A DNA stretch of 64,000 nucleotides, taken from NCBI RefSeq assembly GCF_003460605.1, contig NZ_QTVN01000002.1:302740-366739 (forward strand), in the 5' to 3' direction. The position numbers and the translations under genes are program-made. Source of the stretch: Ruminococcus sp. AF31-8BH. Lineage in GTDB: Bacteria > Bacillota > Clostridia > Lachnospirales > Lachnospiraceae. Every line of letters begins with the position of its first letter. Positions within the stretch are counted from its first letter, which is position 1. This document shows positions 25,740-34,417 of the stretch, one piece after another. The notes beneath the pieces are model-generated. The model was not told where the DNA came from, ran no database searches, and saw only the letters and a list, made by a program, of their open reading frames with translations.

Positions 25740-27158
25740 ATGAGGAACTGTCAATTACAAATTTACACAAAAAATAATAGCATTCATAAAAAATCATACA
25801 GGCGTTTTTTGAGCGGTGCTTATCTTTTCCTTGTTATCTTTTTACTGCCAGTTCCCGCCGCAGCATCTGTCCCCGATGAGAACGGTACATTTTCGGAAGA
25901 AATGGAAAATTCTTTGGACAATGAAAGTTCCGTCAACAATTCCAGCGGCGATGATTTCAGCGACCATAACTTTAACTCCACAGATAACCGGGAGCCCGGC
26001 TCCGATAGTTCTTCTGGTTCAGATAGCCAGTCACCGGACTCCGATAACTCATCCTCTGACCTGGACGGATTTTTCTCAGGCGATGACACCAGCAGTTCTT
26101 CCAAGGATAAAACCATCCATGTCATCATCGAAAATGGAAATTCTTCAAATGACTTAAACGGAAACGGCTCCGCCATAATAGATCCAGATGCAGACAACGG
26201 AACTATATCAGGAGACGGATATACAGACGGCGGCTCTGGAGGATACACGGGCGGCAGTTCAGGCAGCTCATCCTCCGGTGAAGTCATTCTCCATAAGCCC
26301 CAGCTTCTCTTAGAAGACAGCAACCTTTCCGGTCAGTCCCTGAAAGCCGGAACCACCCAGGAAATGTCTGTGGTCTTCCGCAACAAAAGCCGCAGCCAGA
26401 ACGTATTCGGCCTGAAGATTTCCCTTTCTACAGAAACAAAGGGAATCGAATTTGCCAAAAATTCTTTCTATGTACAAAGACTAACTCCCGGGGAAGCCAT
26501 CACCCTCAAGTCGCTGATGACCATAGCGGAAGATACCGCCCCAGGACAAGTCACCGTCACTTTTTCCCTGGAATATGAGGACTCCAAGGCAACCGCAGCT
26601 ACTGGCACAGAAACCCTCACCTTCAATATTTCGCAACAGCTTCGCGCCGAGCTGGAAGCTTCCGACATTCCCTCCATCGTCTACACCATGGACACCATCG
26701 AAGTCCCGGTAAAAGCCATGAACCTTGGCAGAGACAAGCTCTACAACGCCAAAGTCCGCCTGGAAGCCACGGGCCTAAGCCCCAGCGGAACGGTATTTCT
26801 CGGAAATATCGAAGCCGGCACTGCAGCAGAGGGCAGTATGAAAATCTATGTAAAGGGAAAAACGAATGAAACCGCAGCCACCTTATCCCCAGGCCAAATC
26901 TCCGGCCGTTTCATCCTCACCTACGAGGATTCCTCTGGAAATTCCTACGAGACCGCCTCTGACTTCCTGACCGAACTCAAAGAATCCCAGATCCAGTCCC
27001 TGAAAGTGGAAGAGGACCAGACCGAAACCAACAGCTGGTGGTATTCTATCCTTGCTGTAGGCGCCCTTTTCCTGATCTGCATCATTTTGCTTCTCCTGGT
27101 AAGCCTGCGCCGAAAAAACGTACTCCTGGAAGAAGCCAGAAAGGCGGCCTCCCAATGA
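25740..27158 (+). CDS. cell-surface protein with Ser/Asp/Gly-rich stalk and C-terminal membrane anchor
   Basis: 472 aa from the ATG at 25740, preceded by AAGGAAAGGA. A long basic N-terminus leads to a signal helix ending near residue 45 (PVPAAAS). Residues about 48-185 are a low-complexity Ser/Asp/Asn/Gly region. Residues about 190-430 look like two beta-sandwich repeats of the NEW3/COG1361 kind (TPGEAITLKSLMTIAEDTAPGQ; PVKAMNLGRDKLYNAKVRLEATG). A membrane helix near 435-460 is followed by a basic cytoplasmic tail. The cell-wall-exposed architecture is clear; the function is not. The next gene overlaps its stop codon and probably encodes a partner. Confidence 0.75.
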   Translation: MRNCQLQIYTKNNSIHKKSYRRFLSGAYLFLVIFLLPVPAAASVPDENGTFSEEMENSLDNESSVNNSSGDDFSDHNFNSTDNREPGSDSSSGSDSQSPDSDNSSSDLDGFFSGDDTSSSSKDKTIHVIIENGNSSNDLNGNGSAIIDPDADNGTISGDGYTDGGSGGYTGGSSGSSSSGEVILHKPQLLLEDSNLSGQSLKAGTTQEMSVVFRNKSRSQNVFGLKISLSTETKGIEFAKNSFYVQRLTPGEAITLKSLMTIAEDTAPGQVTVTFSLEYEDSKATAATGTETLTFNISQQLRAELEASDIPSIVYTMDTIEVPVKAMNLGRDKLYNAKVRLEATGLSPSGTVFLGNIEAGTAAEGSMKIYVKGKTNETAATLSPGQISGRFILTYEDSSGNSYETASDFLTELKESQIQSLKVEEDQTETNSWWYSILAVGALFLICIILLLLVSLRRKNVLLEEARKAASQ

Positions 27159-27910
27159 AAAAGAAAAAAGCCGACAGCTTCACCTGTTTTCTCGCCGCCC
27201 TGTGCACCCTGATTTTTTTCCTGCTTATCCGGCTTTTCCTTGGCATGCAGGAGGAGAGAAGAACCTATACCGCACTGGTGTCCCTTGGCGATCTCACCTA
27301 CGATAACGACTTTCTGAAAAGCGCGTCAAAGATAATAGGCATCCAGGCAGTTTACCCGGTTGTGGAAATTCCAGTAACCTTAAAAATAGAAGATTACACA
27401 GAAACCACCGCCTTCTACGGAATTGACCTAAGTGCCTTTGTTCAAAGTCCAGATGAGGATTCCCTGGGAACCGTTCCCCTTTTGCTCCTTGGCAAAAATT
27501 CCCTCTCCAATATGAAAGACTCCAATGGCCACCAGATTTCCCAAAATCAGCAGCAAAAATATCTGCAAATGGGAGAGGAGCTCTCCATCACCTACTCCCT
27601 GGATACCGGCATTGCATCTGACAGCCTTACCGCCACGGCTTCCTACACCACCGTTTCTTCTGCGACAGGCAGTGCTACCTCCAATATGGCTAATGCTTCT
27701 GGAAACAATCCTTCCAGTGTTGCCGCTTCCACCTGGCTTCCCTGCCATGCAGCCGCCGTCCTGGAAAACCAGGATACCGAAATCTACATTCCCTTTTCCC
27801 ACGCCCAAGCCCTGTGCCAGTCCAGCGGAATGAATCAATCTATTACAAGTGTCCTCCTGAAAATAAACGGCAAAGAAAACCTGGAAAACGCCAGGCAGCT
27901 ATTCCAATAA
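27155..27910 (+). CDS. membrane-anchored protein, partner of the preceding surface protein
   Basis: 251 aa starting at an ATG that overlaps the previous stop codon (ATGA). One N-terminal membrane helix (about residues 9-31) is followed by an extracellular domain whose first part (IIGIQAVYPVVEIPVTLKIE, FYGIDLSAF) recalls the extracytoplasmic domain of MacB/FtsX-like permeases. The second part is rich in Ser/Thr/Ala, and the end reads QSITSVLLKINGKENLENARQLF. The membrane-channel part of such permeases is absent. The overlap implies joint action with the stalked surface protein. No firm family assignment. Confidence 0.65.
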   Translation: MKKKKADSFTCFLAALCTLIFFLLIRLFLGMQEERRTYTALVSLGDLTYDNDFLKSASKIIGIQAVYPVVEIPVTLKIEDYTETTAFYGIDLSAFVQSPDEDSLGTVPLLLLGKNSLSNMKDSNGHQISQNQQQKYLQMGEELSITYSLDTGIASDSLTATASYTTVSSATGSATSNMANASGNNPSSVAASTWLPCHAAAVLENQDTEIYIPFSHAQALCQSSGMNQSITSVLLKINGKENLENARQLFQ

Positions 27911-27963
27911 ATAAACTCCTCCACCTTCCCCCAAGCCTGCATAGCCCCCGCCTGTCTTTTGCC

Positions 27964-28003
27964 TTACAGATTTGTCTCAATCCCAAATCTGTAAATTGAT
28001 TTT
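27964..28003 (+). terminator. rho-independent terminator
   Basis: TTACAGATTTG and CAAATCTGTAA form a perfect 11-bp stem with a 9-base loop, followed by ATTGATTTT. It lies about 55 bases after the membrane-anchored protein gene. Confidence 0.7.
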
Positions 28004-28051
28004 CCCTCCAAAATGCTTTACAATGGGAAGCAACCAAGGAGGAGAAACGTT

Positions 28052-28603
28052 ATGAAACTGGACAAAAAACAAATTTTTACCATTCCCAACCTGTTAAGCA
28101 CATTCCGCATTGTACTGGCGTTCGTATTTTTAGCCGCATTTTATCAGTCCGGGGCATCCGGCAGAAGCAATCTGCTCACAGCCATCATCCTGCTTTCCGC
28201 ACTCACCGATTTCCTGGATGGCAAGATTGCCCGGAAATTCAACATGGTCAGCGAGCTCGGCAAGATCCTGGATCCTATTGCAGACAAGATCACCCAAGGT
28301 GTTCTGATCTTATGCCTGATGAAAGAATATTCCCTTTTGAAATGGCTATTCCTTCTTTTCGCAGTGAAAGAAGCCTTCATGGGAATCGTGGGAGTGAAGG
28401 TCTTAAAGAAAACCCAGGAAAACAAAGGCGCCATGTGGTACGGCAAGGTCTGTACCGCCTTCTTTTACCTGGTCATGCTGTTGCTTCTTTTCATCCCCGA
28501 CATGCCCATGAACATCGCCAACACTTTGATCCTGGCCTGCAGCTTTTTCATGGCCCTGTCATTTATCCTATACGCCAAACGCTACAAAGACCTGCTTTCC
28601 TAA
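28052..28603 (+). CDS. pgsA: CDP-alcohol phosphatidyltransferase (phosphatidylglycerophosphate synthase type)
   Basis: 183 aa from the ATG at 28052 with AAGGAGGAG upstream; a reading to 28013 has no ribosome binding site. The enzyme exchanges CMP on a CDP-alcohol for a second alcohol, in the PgsA case making phosphatidylglycerophosphate at the membrane. The full family motif D-x2-DG-x2-AR-x8-G-x3-D-x3-D is present from DFLDGKIARKF to GKILDPIADK (about residues 58-84). Five or six membrane helices are visible. Its length is close to PgsA, but the alcohol acceptor cannot be read from sequence, and Clostridia often carry several paralogs. Terminators lie on both sides. Confidence 0.8.
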   Translation: MKLDKKQIFTIPNLLSTFRIVLAFVFLAAFYQSGASGRSNLLTAIILLSALTDFLDGKIARKFNMVSELGKILDPIADKITQGVLILCLMKEYSLLKWLFLLFAVKEAFMGIVGVKVLKKTQENKGAMWYGKVCTAFFYLVMLLLLFIPDMPMNIANTLILACSFFMALSFILYAKRYKDLLS

Positions 28604-28634
28604 ACAAACAGGTCAACTGCCAACAGCCGTAATA

Positions 28635-28681
28635 AAAGAGGAAAGAGCATCTGTGTCACGCACATTTGCTCTTTCCTCTTT
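28635..28681. terminator. bidirectional terminator
   Basis: AAAGAGGAAAGAGCA pairs perfectly with TGCTCTTTCCTCTTT around a 17-base loop. A T-rich side in each direction serves the phosphatidyltransferase gene and the converging iron-ABC operon. Confidence 0.8.
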
Positions 28682-29468
28682 ATTTTTCCAGCCGGTAGGT
28701 GACACACATTGGTTTCTGTGTCCACGGATCGGTTTCCATATACGCATCCAGCGAAAATACATTATGAAAAACCTCCGGCGTCATAATTTCCTCTGGCGTA
28801 CCCTCATAGAGTACCTTCCCGTCCCGCATGGCAATGATCCAGTCAGAAAATCTGGCAGACTGGTTCAAGTCATGAATTACCAGTGCAATGGTTTTTTCCT
28901 GAGTTTTGTTCAGCATTTCCAGAAGCTCCAGGATTTCCAGCTGATGCGCCATATCCAGATAAGTAGTAGGCTCATCCAAAAGGATCAGCGGCGTATCCTG
29001 TGCCAATGCCATTGCGATCCAGGCCCTCTGGCGCTGACCGCCGGAAAGCGCATCCACCCGCCGATGTGCTAGTTCCTGCATTTTGGTAAGCTCAAGAGCC
29101 CACTGTATGGCATCTTTGTCCTCTTTTTTCAGTTTCCCGAACCCCTTCTGATAGGGATATCTTCCATAGGAGACCAGTTCCTGCACCGTAAGTCCGCCGG
29201 GAGCCTGAGGACTCTGTGGTAAAATTGCCATTCTCCTTGCAACCTCCACAGCAGGCATCTGGGTAATGGAATTTCCCTCCAGGAAAACCTCTCCGGATCT
29301 TACAGGAATCATACGGGAGAGTGCCTTCAATAAAGTAGATTTTCCACAGCCGTTGGGGCCGATAATAGAAGTTATCTTTCCCTTTGGAATCTGGACGCTC
29401 ATAGACGGGATAATCAGATTCTGCTGATAGGCAACGGAAATATCCTTGCCGTAAATAGCTGGTTTCAT
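28680..29468 (-). CDS. ferric siderophore-type ABC transporter ATP-binding protein
   Basis: 262 aa from the ATG at 29468, with GGAGGA upstream. It has Walker A GPNGCGKSTLL, a Q-loop ILPQSP, signature ALSGGQRQRAWIAMALAQ, Walker B LILLDEPTTYLD and the switch histidine in VIHDLN. The DEPTTYLD and QRQRAWIAMALAQ sequences are typical of FepC/FhuC ATPases. It is the last gene of a four-gene minus-strand operon (binding protein, two permeases, ATPase) and supplies energy for uptake of an iron chelate or similar metal complex. Confidence 0.9.
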   Translation of the reverse strand: MKPAIYGKDISVAYQQNLIIPSMSVQIPKGKITSIIGPNGCGKSTLLKALSRMIPVRSGEVFLEGNSITQMPAVEVARRMAILPQSPQAPGGLTVQELVSYGRYPYQKGFGKLKKEDKDAIQWALELTKMQELAHRRVDALSGGQRQRAWIAMALAQDTPLILLDEPTTYLDMAHQLEILELLEMLNKTQEKTIALVIHDLNQSARFSDWIIAMRDGKVLYEGTPEEIMTPEVFHNVFSLDAYMETDPWTQKPMCVTYRLEK

Positions 29469-29495
29469 TACGTTTTGTTCCTCCAAATTTATGAT

Positions 29496-30503
29496 TTAAT
29501 CCTGCATGATCAGTAAATAAAGAAAATAAGGCGCACCGATTACCGCAGCCACAATTCCAATGGGAATCTCATTTGGAATCAGCAGGGTTCTGGAAATAAT
29601 ATCGGAAAACACCAGAAGCACCGCACCCAGTAAAGCTGTAATCCCAATCAGGGATCTGTAGTTCGGACCGGTCAGACGCCTTGCCAGATGAGGACACACA
29701 AGCCCCACAAAGCTTAAGCCGCCGCCTACAGCGCAGCAAAGACTGGACATTCCAATGGCGATTCCAAGAAGAATGGCAGACTGCTTCGAAACTTCAACCC
29801 CAAGACCGGTTGCGGTCTGATTTCCAAGAACCAGAACATTCAAGGTCCGGCTTTTGTAAAAAGCTAGTAGCCCCAGCACCAGAAGGCAAACAAATAAAAT
29901 GTGCACATTTGACCAGGATGCACCCCAGATACTTCCGGCGAGCCAGTTCTGCACAAAGGCATATTCACTGTCTGACATGCGGAGCATCAGCATGGTAGTC
30001 ACACTGGAAACAGCAGTGGAAACCGCAATTCCAATCAGCAGAAGCCTTTTGGGGGAAAGTCCATTTCCCGTAAATGCCAACCGATAATCTATGATTGCAA
30101 CGATCACAGACCCTGCAAAAGCGATCACTGGCAGAAGAGGTGTCATATTCTGGCTGCTGCCTGCAAAAAATACGATAAACACAGCCAGCGCAAGTCCTGC
30201 TCCGGCATTAATTCCAAGAATTCCGGGCTCTGCCATATCATTTTTCGCCACGCCCTGTATGATTCCGCCGGCAAGTCCAAGTCCTACGCCAACCAAAAGA
30301 CTGGTAAAAATCCTGGGAAGGCGAAGCTGAATCAGGGTGTACCGAAGTCCCGGATCTCCGCCGCCTAAGATAATTTCCCAAAAATCCTGGAGAGAAAGCC
30401 GGCTGTACCCTGCATAAATATCTGCAAGGATTCCCGCTGCAAGAAGAACCAAAAGAATCAGGGACACCATACAGACTCTTTTTTTCTGCTTTGCATCAGT
30501 CAT
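29496..30503 (-). CDS. iron-chelate ABC transporter permease (FecCD family), second
   Basis: 335 aa from the ATG at 30503, supported by AAGGGGG; a longer reading to 30593 runs into the upstream gene. About ten membrane helices are seen, with the FecCD features LRLPRIFTSLLVGVGLGLAG, GILGINAGAGLALA and FVGLVCPHLARRLTGPNYR. It overlaps the preceding permease gene by 8 bases. FecCD permeases form heterodimers, and the partner is encoded directly upstream. Confidence 0.9.
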   Translation of the reverse strand: MTDAKQKKRVCMVSLILLVLLAAGILADIYAGYSRLSLQDFWEIILGGGDPGLRYTLIQLRLPRIFTSLLVGVGLGLAGGIIQGVAKNDMAEPGILGINAGAGLALAVFIVFFAGSSQNMTPLLPVIAFAGSVIVAIIDYRLAFTGNGLSPKRLLLIGIAVSTAVSSVTTMLMLRMSDSEYAFVQNWLAGSIWGASWSNVHILFVCLLVLGLLAFYKSRTLNVLVLGNQTATGLGVEVSKQSAILLGIAIGMSSLCCAVGGGLSFVGLVCPHLARRLTGPNYRSLIGITALLGAVLLVFSDIISRTLLIPNEIPIGIVAAVIGAPYFLYLLIMQD

Positions 30504-31497
30504 TTTCATCCGCCCCCTTTCTTGCCGTCCAAATGAAAAATGGGACTCCCACAACTGCAAAAACAAGTCCCACCGGCGTTTCGGAAGGCGCATTGATCAC
30601 TCTGGAAATAATATCCGCAAGAAGCATAAACACAGCCCCTGTAATCATAGAGCCAGGTATCACTGTGCCGTAGTCAGAGCCTGCAAAAAAACGGACCACA
30701 TGGGGAACCAGAAGTCCCACAAAGGAAACGGGTCCTGCAAGTGCAACCGCACTTCCTGCAAGAAGAAGCACTGCCACCAAACATAATGTTTTTGTCCTTT
30801 CCACCTTGATTCCAAGTCCTCTTGCCGCGTCATCCCCAAGGCTTAAAAGGGAAATCCTTTTGGAAAGAAGCATCGCCAGAAGAAGTCCTGCCGCAATTCC
30901 AGGAACTGCAAAGGTCAGCTGTTTCATACGGATTCCCGCAACGCCGCCAGCTGTCCAGAAGGTAAGATCATAGCCAATATTATAAAAAAGGGAGATTGCC
31001 TGACAGATGGAAGAGAGGAAAATGCTTACCGCACTTCCCGCAAGAACCAGCCTGACAGGATCCAGCTTTTTGTGGCGAAGGCTCATCAGCCCATATACAA
31101 GAAGCAGGGCAGCACCAGCGCCCAGAAAAGAACACATTACAATGCCGGAAAAGCTCATTCCCGGCAAAAAAGCAAGACATACCGCCAGGGCAAAAGAGGA
31201 TCCTGCATTAATTCCAAGAAGCCCGGAATCGGCAAGAGGATTCCGGGTGATTCCCTGCATGATCGCACCGGCGCAGGCAAATGCGGCACCTACGATGATA
31301 CAGCCGATGGTTCTTGGAATCCGAAGCTCAAGAATGGCAATCTGCGCAGAATCGGACCAGTCCGGCTGCAAAATCGCCTGCAGGATCTTTTCCCCGGATA
31401 TATTTGTACTTCCAAACCTTACAGAACAAACCGCAGCCACAAAAAGGGCTGCGATTCCAACAATAAAAAATATGGTTTTTCTAATTCGGGAGTTCAT
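30496..31497 (-). CDS. iron-chelate ABC transporter permease (FecCD family), first
   Basis: 333 aa from the ATG at 31497, one base after the binding-protein stop codon, with GAGG upstream. It has about ten membrane helices and the FecCD motifs LRIPRTIGCIIVGAAFACAG, GLLGINAGSSFALA and FVGLLVPHVVRFFAGSDY. The close spacing of all four genes implies one transcript read from the AraC-divergent promoter region. Confidence 0.9.
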   Translation of the reverse strand: MNSRIRKTIFFIVGIAALFVAAVCSVRFGSTNISGEKILQAILQPDWSDSAQIAILELRIPRTIGCIIVGAAFACAGAIMQGITRNPLADSGLLGINAGSSFALAVCLAFLPGMSFSGIVMCSFLGAGAALLLVYGLMSLRHKKLDPVRLVLAGSAVSIFLSSICQAISLFYNIGYDLTFWTAGGVAGIRMKQLTFAVPGIAAGLLLAMLLSKRISLLSLGDDAARGLGIKVERTKTLCLVAVLLLAGSAVALAGPVSFVGLLVPHVVRFFAGSDYGTVIPGSMITGAVFMLLADIISRVINAPSETPVGLVFAVVGVPFFIWTARKGADEND

Positions 31498-31498
31498 T

Positions 31499-32431
31499 TT
31501 AGTCCTCAAAGCCTCTGAAGAAATCAAGGAAAATGTCAAGCTGTGCATTCAGTGTGATAGGATCACGGTGCATAAAGGATACCTGCTCATAGGAAAGAAC
31601 CTTTCCATTTTTCACTGCATCCAGGTTGTTCCACAGCTGGGAATCCTCCACAAAAGAGCTGTCTGTATCCGCAAGAACCCCGTACAAAATGAAGTCGCCG
31701 GTATATTCCGGAAGTGCTTCCAGAGAAACAACTTCATAAGCGGTATCCCCGTCTACCATTTCCTCCTGAACTTTTTCCGGTGCCTTTAAATCCCACATAT
31801 CATATAAAATGCTTCCGCCTCTTGCGAAATGACTTCCCATTGTATAGATCTGCTGCGGCCATACCTCTACGATGGAAACAGTCTGATCCCCTACAATTCC
31901 CTGGATTTCTTCTTTTGCATCCATCACGCGGGTATTGAAATCATCTACATAAGCCTGCGCTTCGTCCTCTTTTCCCACCAGATCTGCAATGTAAAGGAAA
32001 AGCTCCTCGTCAGAGCGCTTTCCATCTTCAATATAAACAGTAGGTGCAATTGCAGAATACTTCTCATAATCAGCCTCTGTAATGGTGACGATCAGATCTG
32101 GCTGTTCTGCCACGATCATTTCCAGAGAGGTTTCTGCGCTTGTAACGTTCATTGCCTGGATCCCGTCTATATATTCCTCCAGAAATTTATTGGATAAGGA
32201 GTAAGGAGACGCGATAACCGGCTTTACATCTACTGCAAGAAATTCTCCAAGATAGTAATCGGACACGATTTTTTCAGGATTGACTGGAATTTCCACCTCA
32301 CCCTTATCTGTCTCTACCGTGCGCATTTCCTGTTCTTCTGCAGCGGATACGGTGAAAGCAGTGCATGTAAACGCGGTTGCAAGTGCTGCGGCTGCAAGAA
32401 GCAAACCTGTGTGTTTTTCTCTTGTTTTCAT
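31499..32431 (-). CDS. iron-chelate ABC transporter substrate-binding protein
   Basis: 310 aa, start supported by AAAGGAT. A Sec signal peptide ends near residue 31 (TVSA|AEEQ). A cluster-A/TroA-like binding fold follows, with VEIPVNPEKIVSDYYLGEFLAVDVKPV near the start and the typical EMIVAEQPDLIVTI segment. It ends NAQLDIFLDFFRGFED. There is no lipobox cysteine, although most Gram-positive siderophore-binding proteins are lipoproteins. A cysteine in the signal core (FTCTAF) lacks the lipobox context. Ligand probably a ferric siderophore; the exact compound is unknown. Confidence 0.88.
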   Translation of the reverse strand: MKTREKHTGLLLAAAALATAFTCTAFTVSAAEEQEMRTVETDKGEVEIPVNPEKIVSDYYLGEFLAVDVKPVIASPYSLSNKFLEEYIDGIQAMNVTSAETSLEMIVAEQPDLIVTITEADYEKYSAIAPTVYIEDGKRSDEELFLYIADLVGKEDEAQAYVDDFNTRVMDAKEEIQGIVGDQTVSIVEVWPQQIYTMGSHFARGGSILYDMWDLKAPEKVQEEMVDGDTAYEVVSLEALPEYTGDFILYGVLADTDSSFVEDSQLWNNLDAVKNGKVLSYEQVSFMHRDPITLNAQLDIFLDFFRGFED

Positions 32432-32470
32432 ACTTATTATCCTTTCTGTGGTTCATGTGTTTAACAAAAA

Positions 32471-32485
32471 TTAGTGTTAGCTAAC
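32471..32485. promoter_or_regulatory. candidate metal-regulator box before the iron-uptake operon
   Basis: TTAGTGTTAGCTAAC contains the 10-bp palindrome GTTAGCTAAC and resembles the TTAGGTTAG-like half-sites of DtxR/IdeR iron regulators, but without their central base. It sits 40 bases upstream of the binding-protein start and in the gap shared with the AraC gene. Confidence 0.35.
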
Positions 32486-32632
32486 TGGACGAGGGGTATC
32501 ATATCACAGAAATTTCCGTCTGGCAATGTCTCAATAAAATTACACCCGATTGGAATATTCTTTTGCATTTTCAGGAAAATACCTGGTATAATAAAAGCTG
32601 TAAATTACAGAAGATGGGGGAAATCTGATTTT

Positions 32633-33661
32633 ATGTCATTGGAAAAGCACCTGGAATTCCAGGAAAAAATATTGAAAGCTTTGAACTTTTGCCCAAAATC
32701 CCTGGAATCCTGTACCAGATGGGATAATAAGGAAAATCCAGAGGATGGGTTCCTGATTCTCTATGAACGAAAGGGATTTTACAGCCTGGCAGTTGCCCAG
32801 TATACTGTGCATCATAATTTTTCCATTTCTTTTCAGGATGAAGAACCGCTGCTTCGTTTCGGAAACTTTTATACCGGAATCACCCATTTCAAAATTGACG
32901 GAGTAAAAGCAGATTCTTCCACGCCGGACTCTTTTCTGGTGCTGGAAGGACATCTGAAGGGACAACAGTTCTGGAAAAAAGGAGAGCAGTACTGCGGAAT
33001 TGAGGTTTCTATCGCCCCTTCATTTGTGGAACTGCTGAAAACTGTGGATCCGCACATTTTTTCCGTAACCTGTTTTACCAGAAACGTGACTTATCACTGG
33101 CTTCCTACTGCAGCCATGACTACTTTGCGCCAGCTCACCAACATGGCAGTCCGGGGCACTCTTACTCCTTTGATTTTGGAAGGATGCATTCTCCAGTGTC
33201 TTGGAAGCATCAGTGAATCTGTAAAAAACGGCCAGTTCAGCCTGGATGAAAAATGCCCAAGTACCATGCTGGGAAACAGGCAGATTACTTTTTCTTCTTT
33301 CGACCTGTCTGCCATCAGCCAGGCGTATCAGATTCTCACCGATCACCCGGAGTCTGCTCCCAGTATTCCGGAGCTGAGTAAGCTGCTGCTTCTGAATGAA
33401 CAGAAGCTGAAAGCTGGTTTTCAAATGTGCTATCACATATCCATCGGACAATATGTCCATGAATGCCGTATGACAAAAGCCGCCCAGCTTCTTGGCAATA
33501 CCAGCCTCAGTGTCCTGGAGATCAGCCATGAAACCGGATACAAAAGCTGCGCCAGCTTCATAAAAGCATTCCGGAAATTTTACCAGAAAACACCCCTGCA
33601 GTTCCGCGCCAGCCAGAAAACCAGCCAACAAGCCAGCAGCTCCCAGGAAAGTTTTTCTTGA
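32633..33661 (+). CDS. AraC-family regulator, probably of iron-chelate uptake
   Basis: 342 aa from the ATG at 32633, preceded by a GGGGG stretch; the longer reading to 32474 crosses the divergent promoter region. The N-terminal ~230 residues are a ligand-binding part with no clear motif. The C-terminal ~100 residues are an AraC double helix-turn-helix (LSKLLLLNEQKLKAGFQMCYHISIGQYVHECRMTKAAQLL, then ISHETGYKSCASFIKAFRKFYQKTPLQF). The KLLLLNEQKLK and Y-x-H-x-CR wording resembles PchR/YbtA siderophore regulators. It is divergent from the four-gene iron-ABC operon, the likely target. Confidence 0.82.
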   Translation: MSLEKHLEFQEKILKALNFCPKSLESCTRWDNKENPEDGFLILYERKGFYSLAVAQYTVHHNFSISFQDEEPLLRFGNFYTGITHFKIDGVKADSSTPDSFLVLEGHLKGQQFWKKGEQYCGIEVSIAPSFVELLKTVDPHIFSVTCFTRNVTYHWLPTAAMTTLRQLTNMAVRGTLTPLILEGCILQCLGSISESVKNGQFSLDEKCPSTMLGNRQITFSSFDLSAISQAYQILTDHPESAPSIPELSKLLLLNEQKLKAGFQMCYHISIGQYVHECRMTKAAQLLGNTSLSVLEISHETGYKSCASFIKAFRKFYQKTPLQFRASQKTSQQASSSQESFS

Positions 33662-33704
33662 CTTAAACCCATGTTTAAGCCTTATTATGATATCAGGGGC
33701 AAAA

Positions 33705-33730
33705 TAGGGGCAAAAGACCTTTTGCCCCTA
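33705..33730. repeat. perfect inverted repeat after the AraC gene
   Basis: TAGGGGCAAAAG and CTTTTGCCCCTA, 12 bp each, separated by two bases. The outer AGGGGCAAAA is repeated once more just upstream (33695). No T run follows. It may end AraC transcription or be a mobile palindromic unit. Confidence 0.6.
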
Positions 33731-33734
33731 ACCT

Positions 33735-34107
33735 CTGCCTCCACGCTGGCAAACAAGGTTCTGGATATGGGCCTAATCGACATGATGATGTTTTCCATCA
33801 ACCCTATGTACGATTACGGACAGGGAGATTTTTCCATCGGAAGCAATGCCGAGCGCTATGAACTGTATTACAGATGTGAAAAAAAAGGCGTTGGAATCTC
33901 CGTCATGAAGCCATTCAATGCCGGACAGCTTTTCCCCCTTATGACCATCAAGAACCATTCCAATCTTGCCTCAGACGACCGTGTTTACGGCTTGAGAAGC
34001 GTGACAACACCAATTTCATCGTCACCTCCGTAATCTCCGACTGGGCCATCAAATTCAAAACCGGATGCAAATCTGAGTATTCATTAGTGGATATTCAGGG
34101 AAAATAA
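33735..34107 (+). pseudogene. aldo/keto reductase fragment joined to an unrelated tail
   Basis: The frame starting near 33735 reads a piece of the [4Fe-4S]-type aldo/keto reductases (ANKVLDMGLIDMMMFSINP, then NAERYELYYRCEKKGVGISVMKPFNAGQL). The barrel start with its catalytic tyrosine and the C-terminal ferredoxin part are both missing. Near 33990 the reading shifts one frame and continues NTNFIVTSVISDWAIKFKTG to a stop at 34107, which I do not recognise as reductase. It looks like two gene ends brought together by deletion. Confidence 0.55.
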
Positions 34108-34118
34108 ATACAATTGCG

Positions 34119-34310
34119 AAATAGTTGCTGCATGCTTTCGGCGCAGCAACTATTTTTGGTTACTGGTTCACTCCGTGCCCAGTAACACGCTTCGCGATGC
34201 ACAGAAATCATGCTTTGCATGATTTCGCGCCGCAATCCTCGGGTTTTCTGTGAACTTTGTTCACAAAAAACACCTCGCGGAATATTACCTATGAACAGCA
34301 ACTATTTTTG
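34119..34310. repeat. dispersed palindromic repeat, copy B, with 15-bp direct repeats
   Basis: A run of four hairpins: an AATAGTTGCTGC stem, TTACTGG/CCAGTAA, GAAATCATGC/GCATGATTTC and TGTGAAC/GTTCACA. The 15-mer CAGCAACTATTTTTG occurs at 34144 and again at 34296, bracketing the inner 137 bases. The inner part aligns with copy A at 25591-25711. It has no open reading frame of its own and looks like a small non-autonomous element of the RUP/MITE kind. Confidence 0.7.
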
Positions 34311-34417
34311 TGCAAAATGCTTGTTAAAAATATAATTTTTATTGCTTTTTGGTTAATTTATCACTATAATAAACACAAATAACTTGTTGTTTTTTTATTT
34401 TACAGAAAGGATTTTCC

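Noticed and set aside
25820..26323. Minus-strand Glu/Ser/Pro-rich frame opposite the surface-protein stalk.
   Set aside because: It is the complement of the low-complexity Ser/Asp stalk and has no ribosome binding site.
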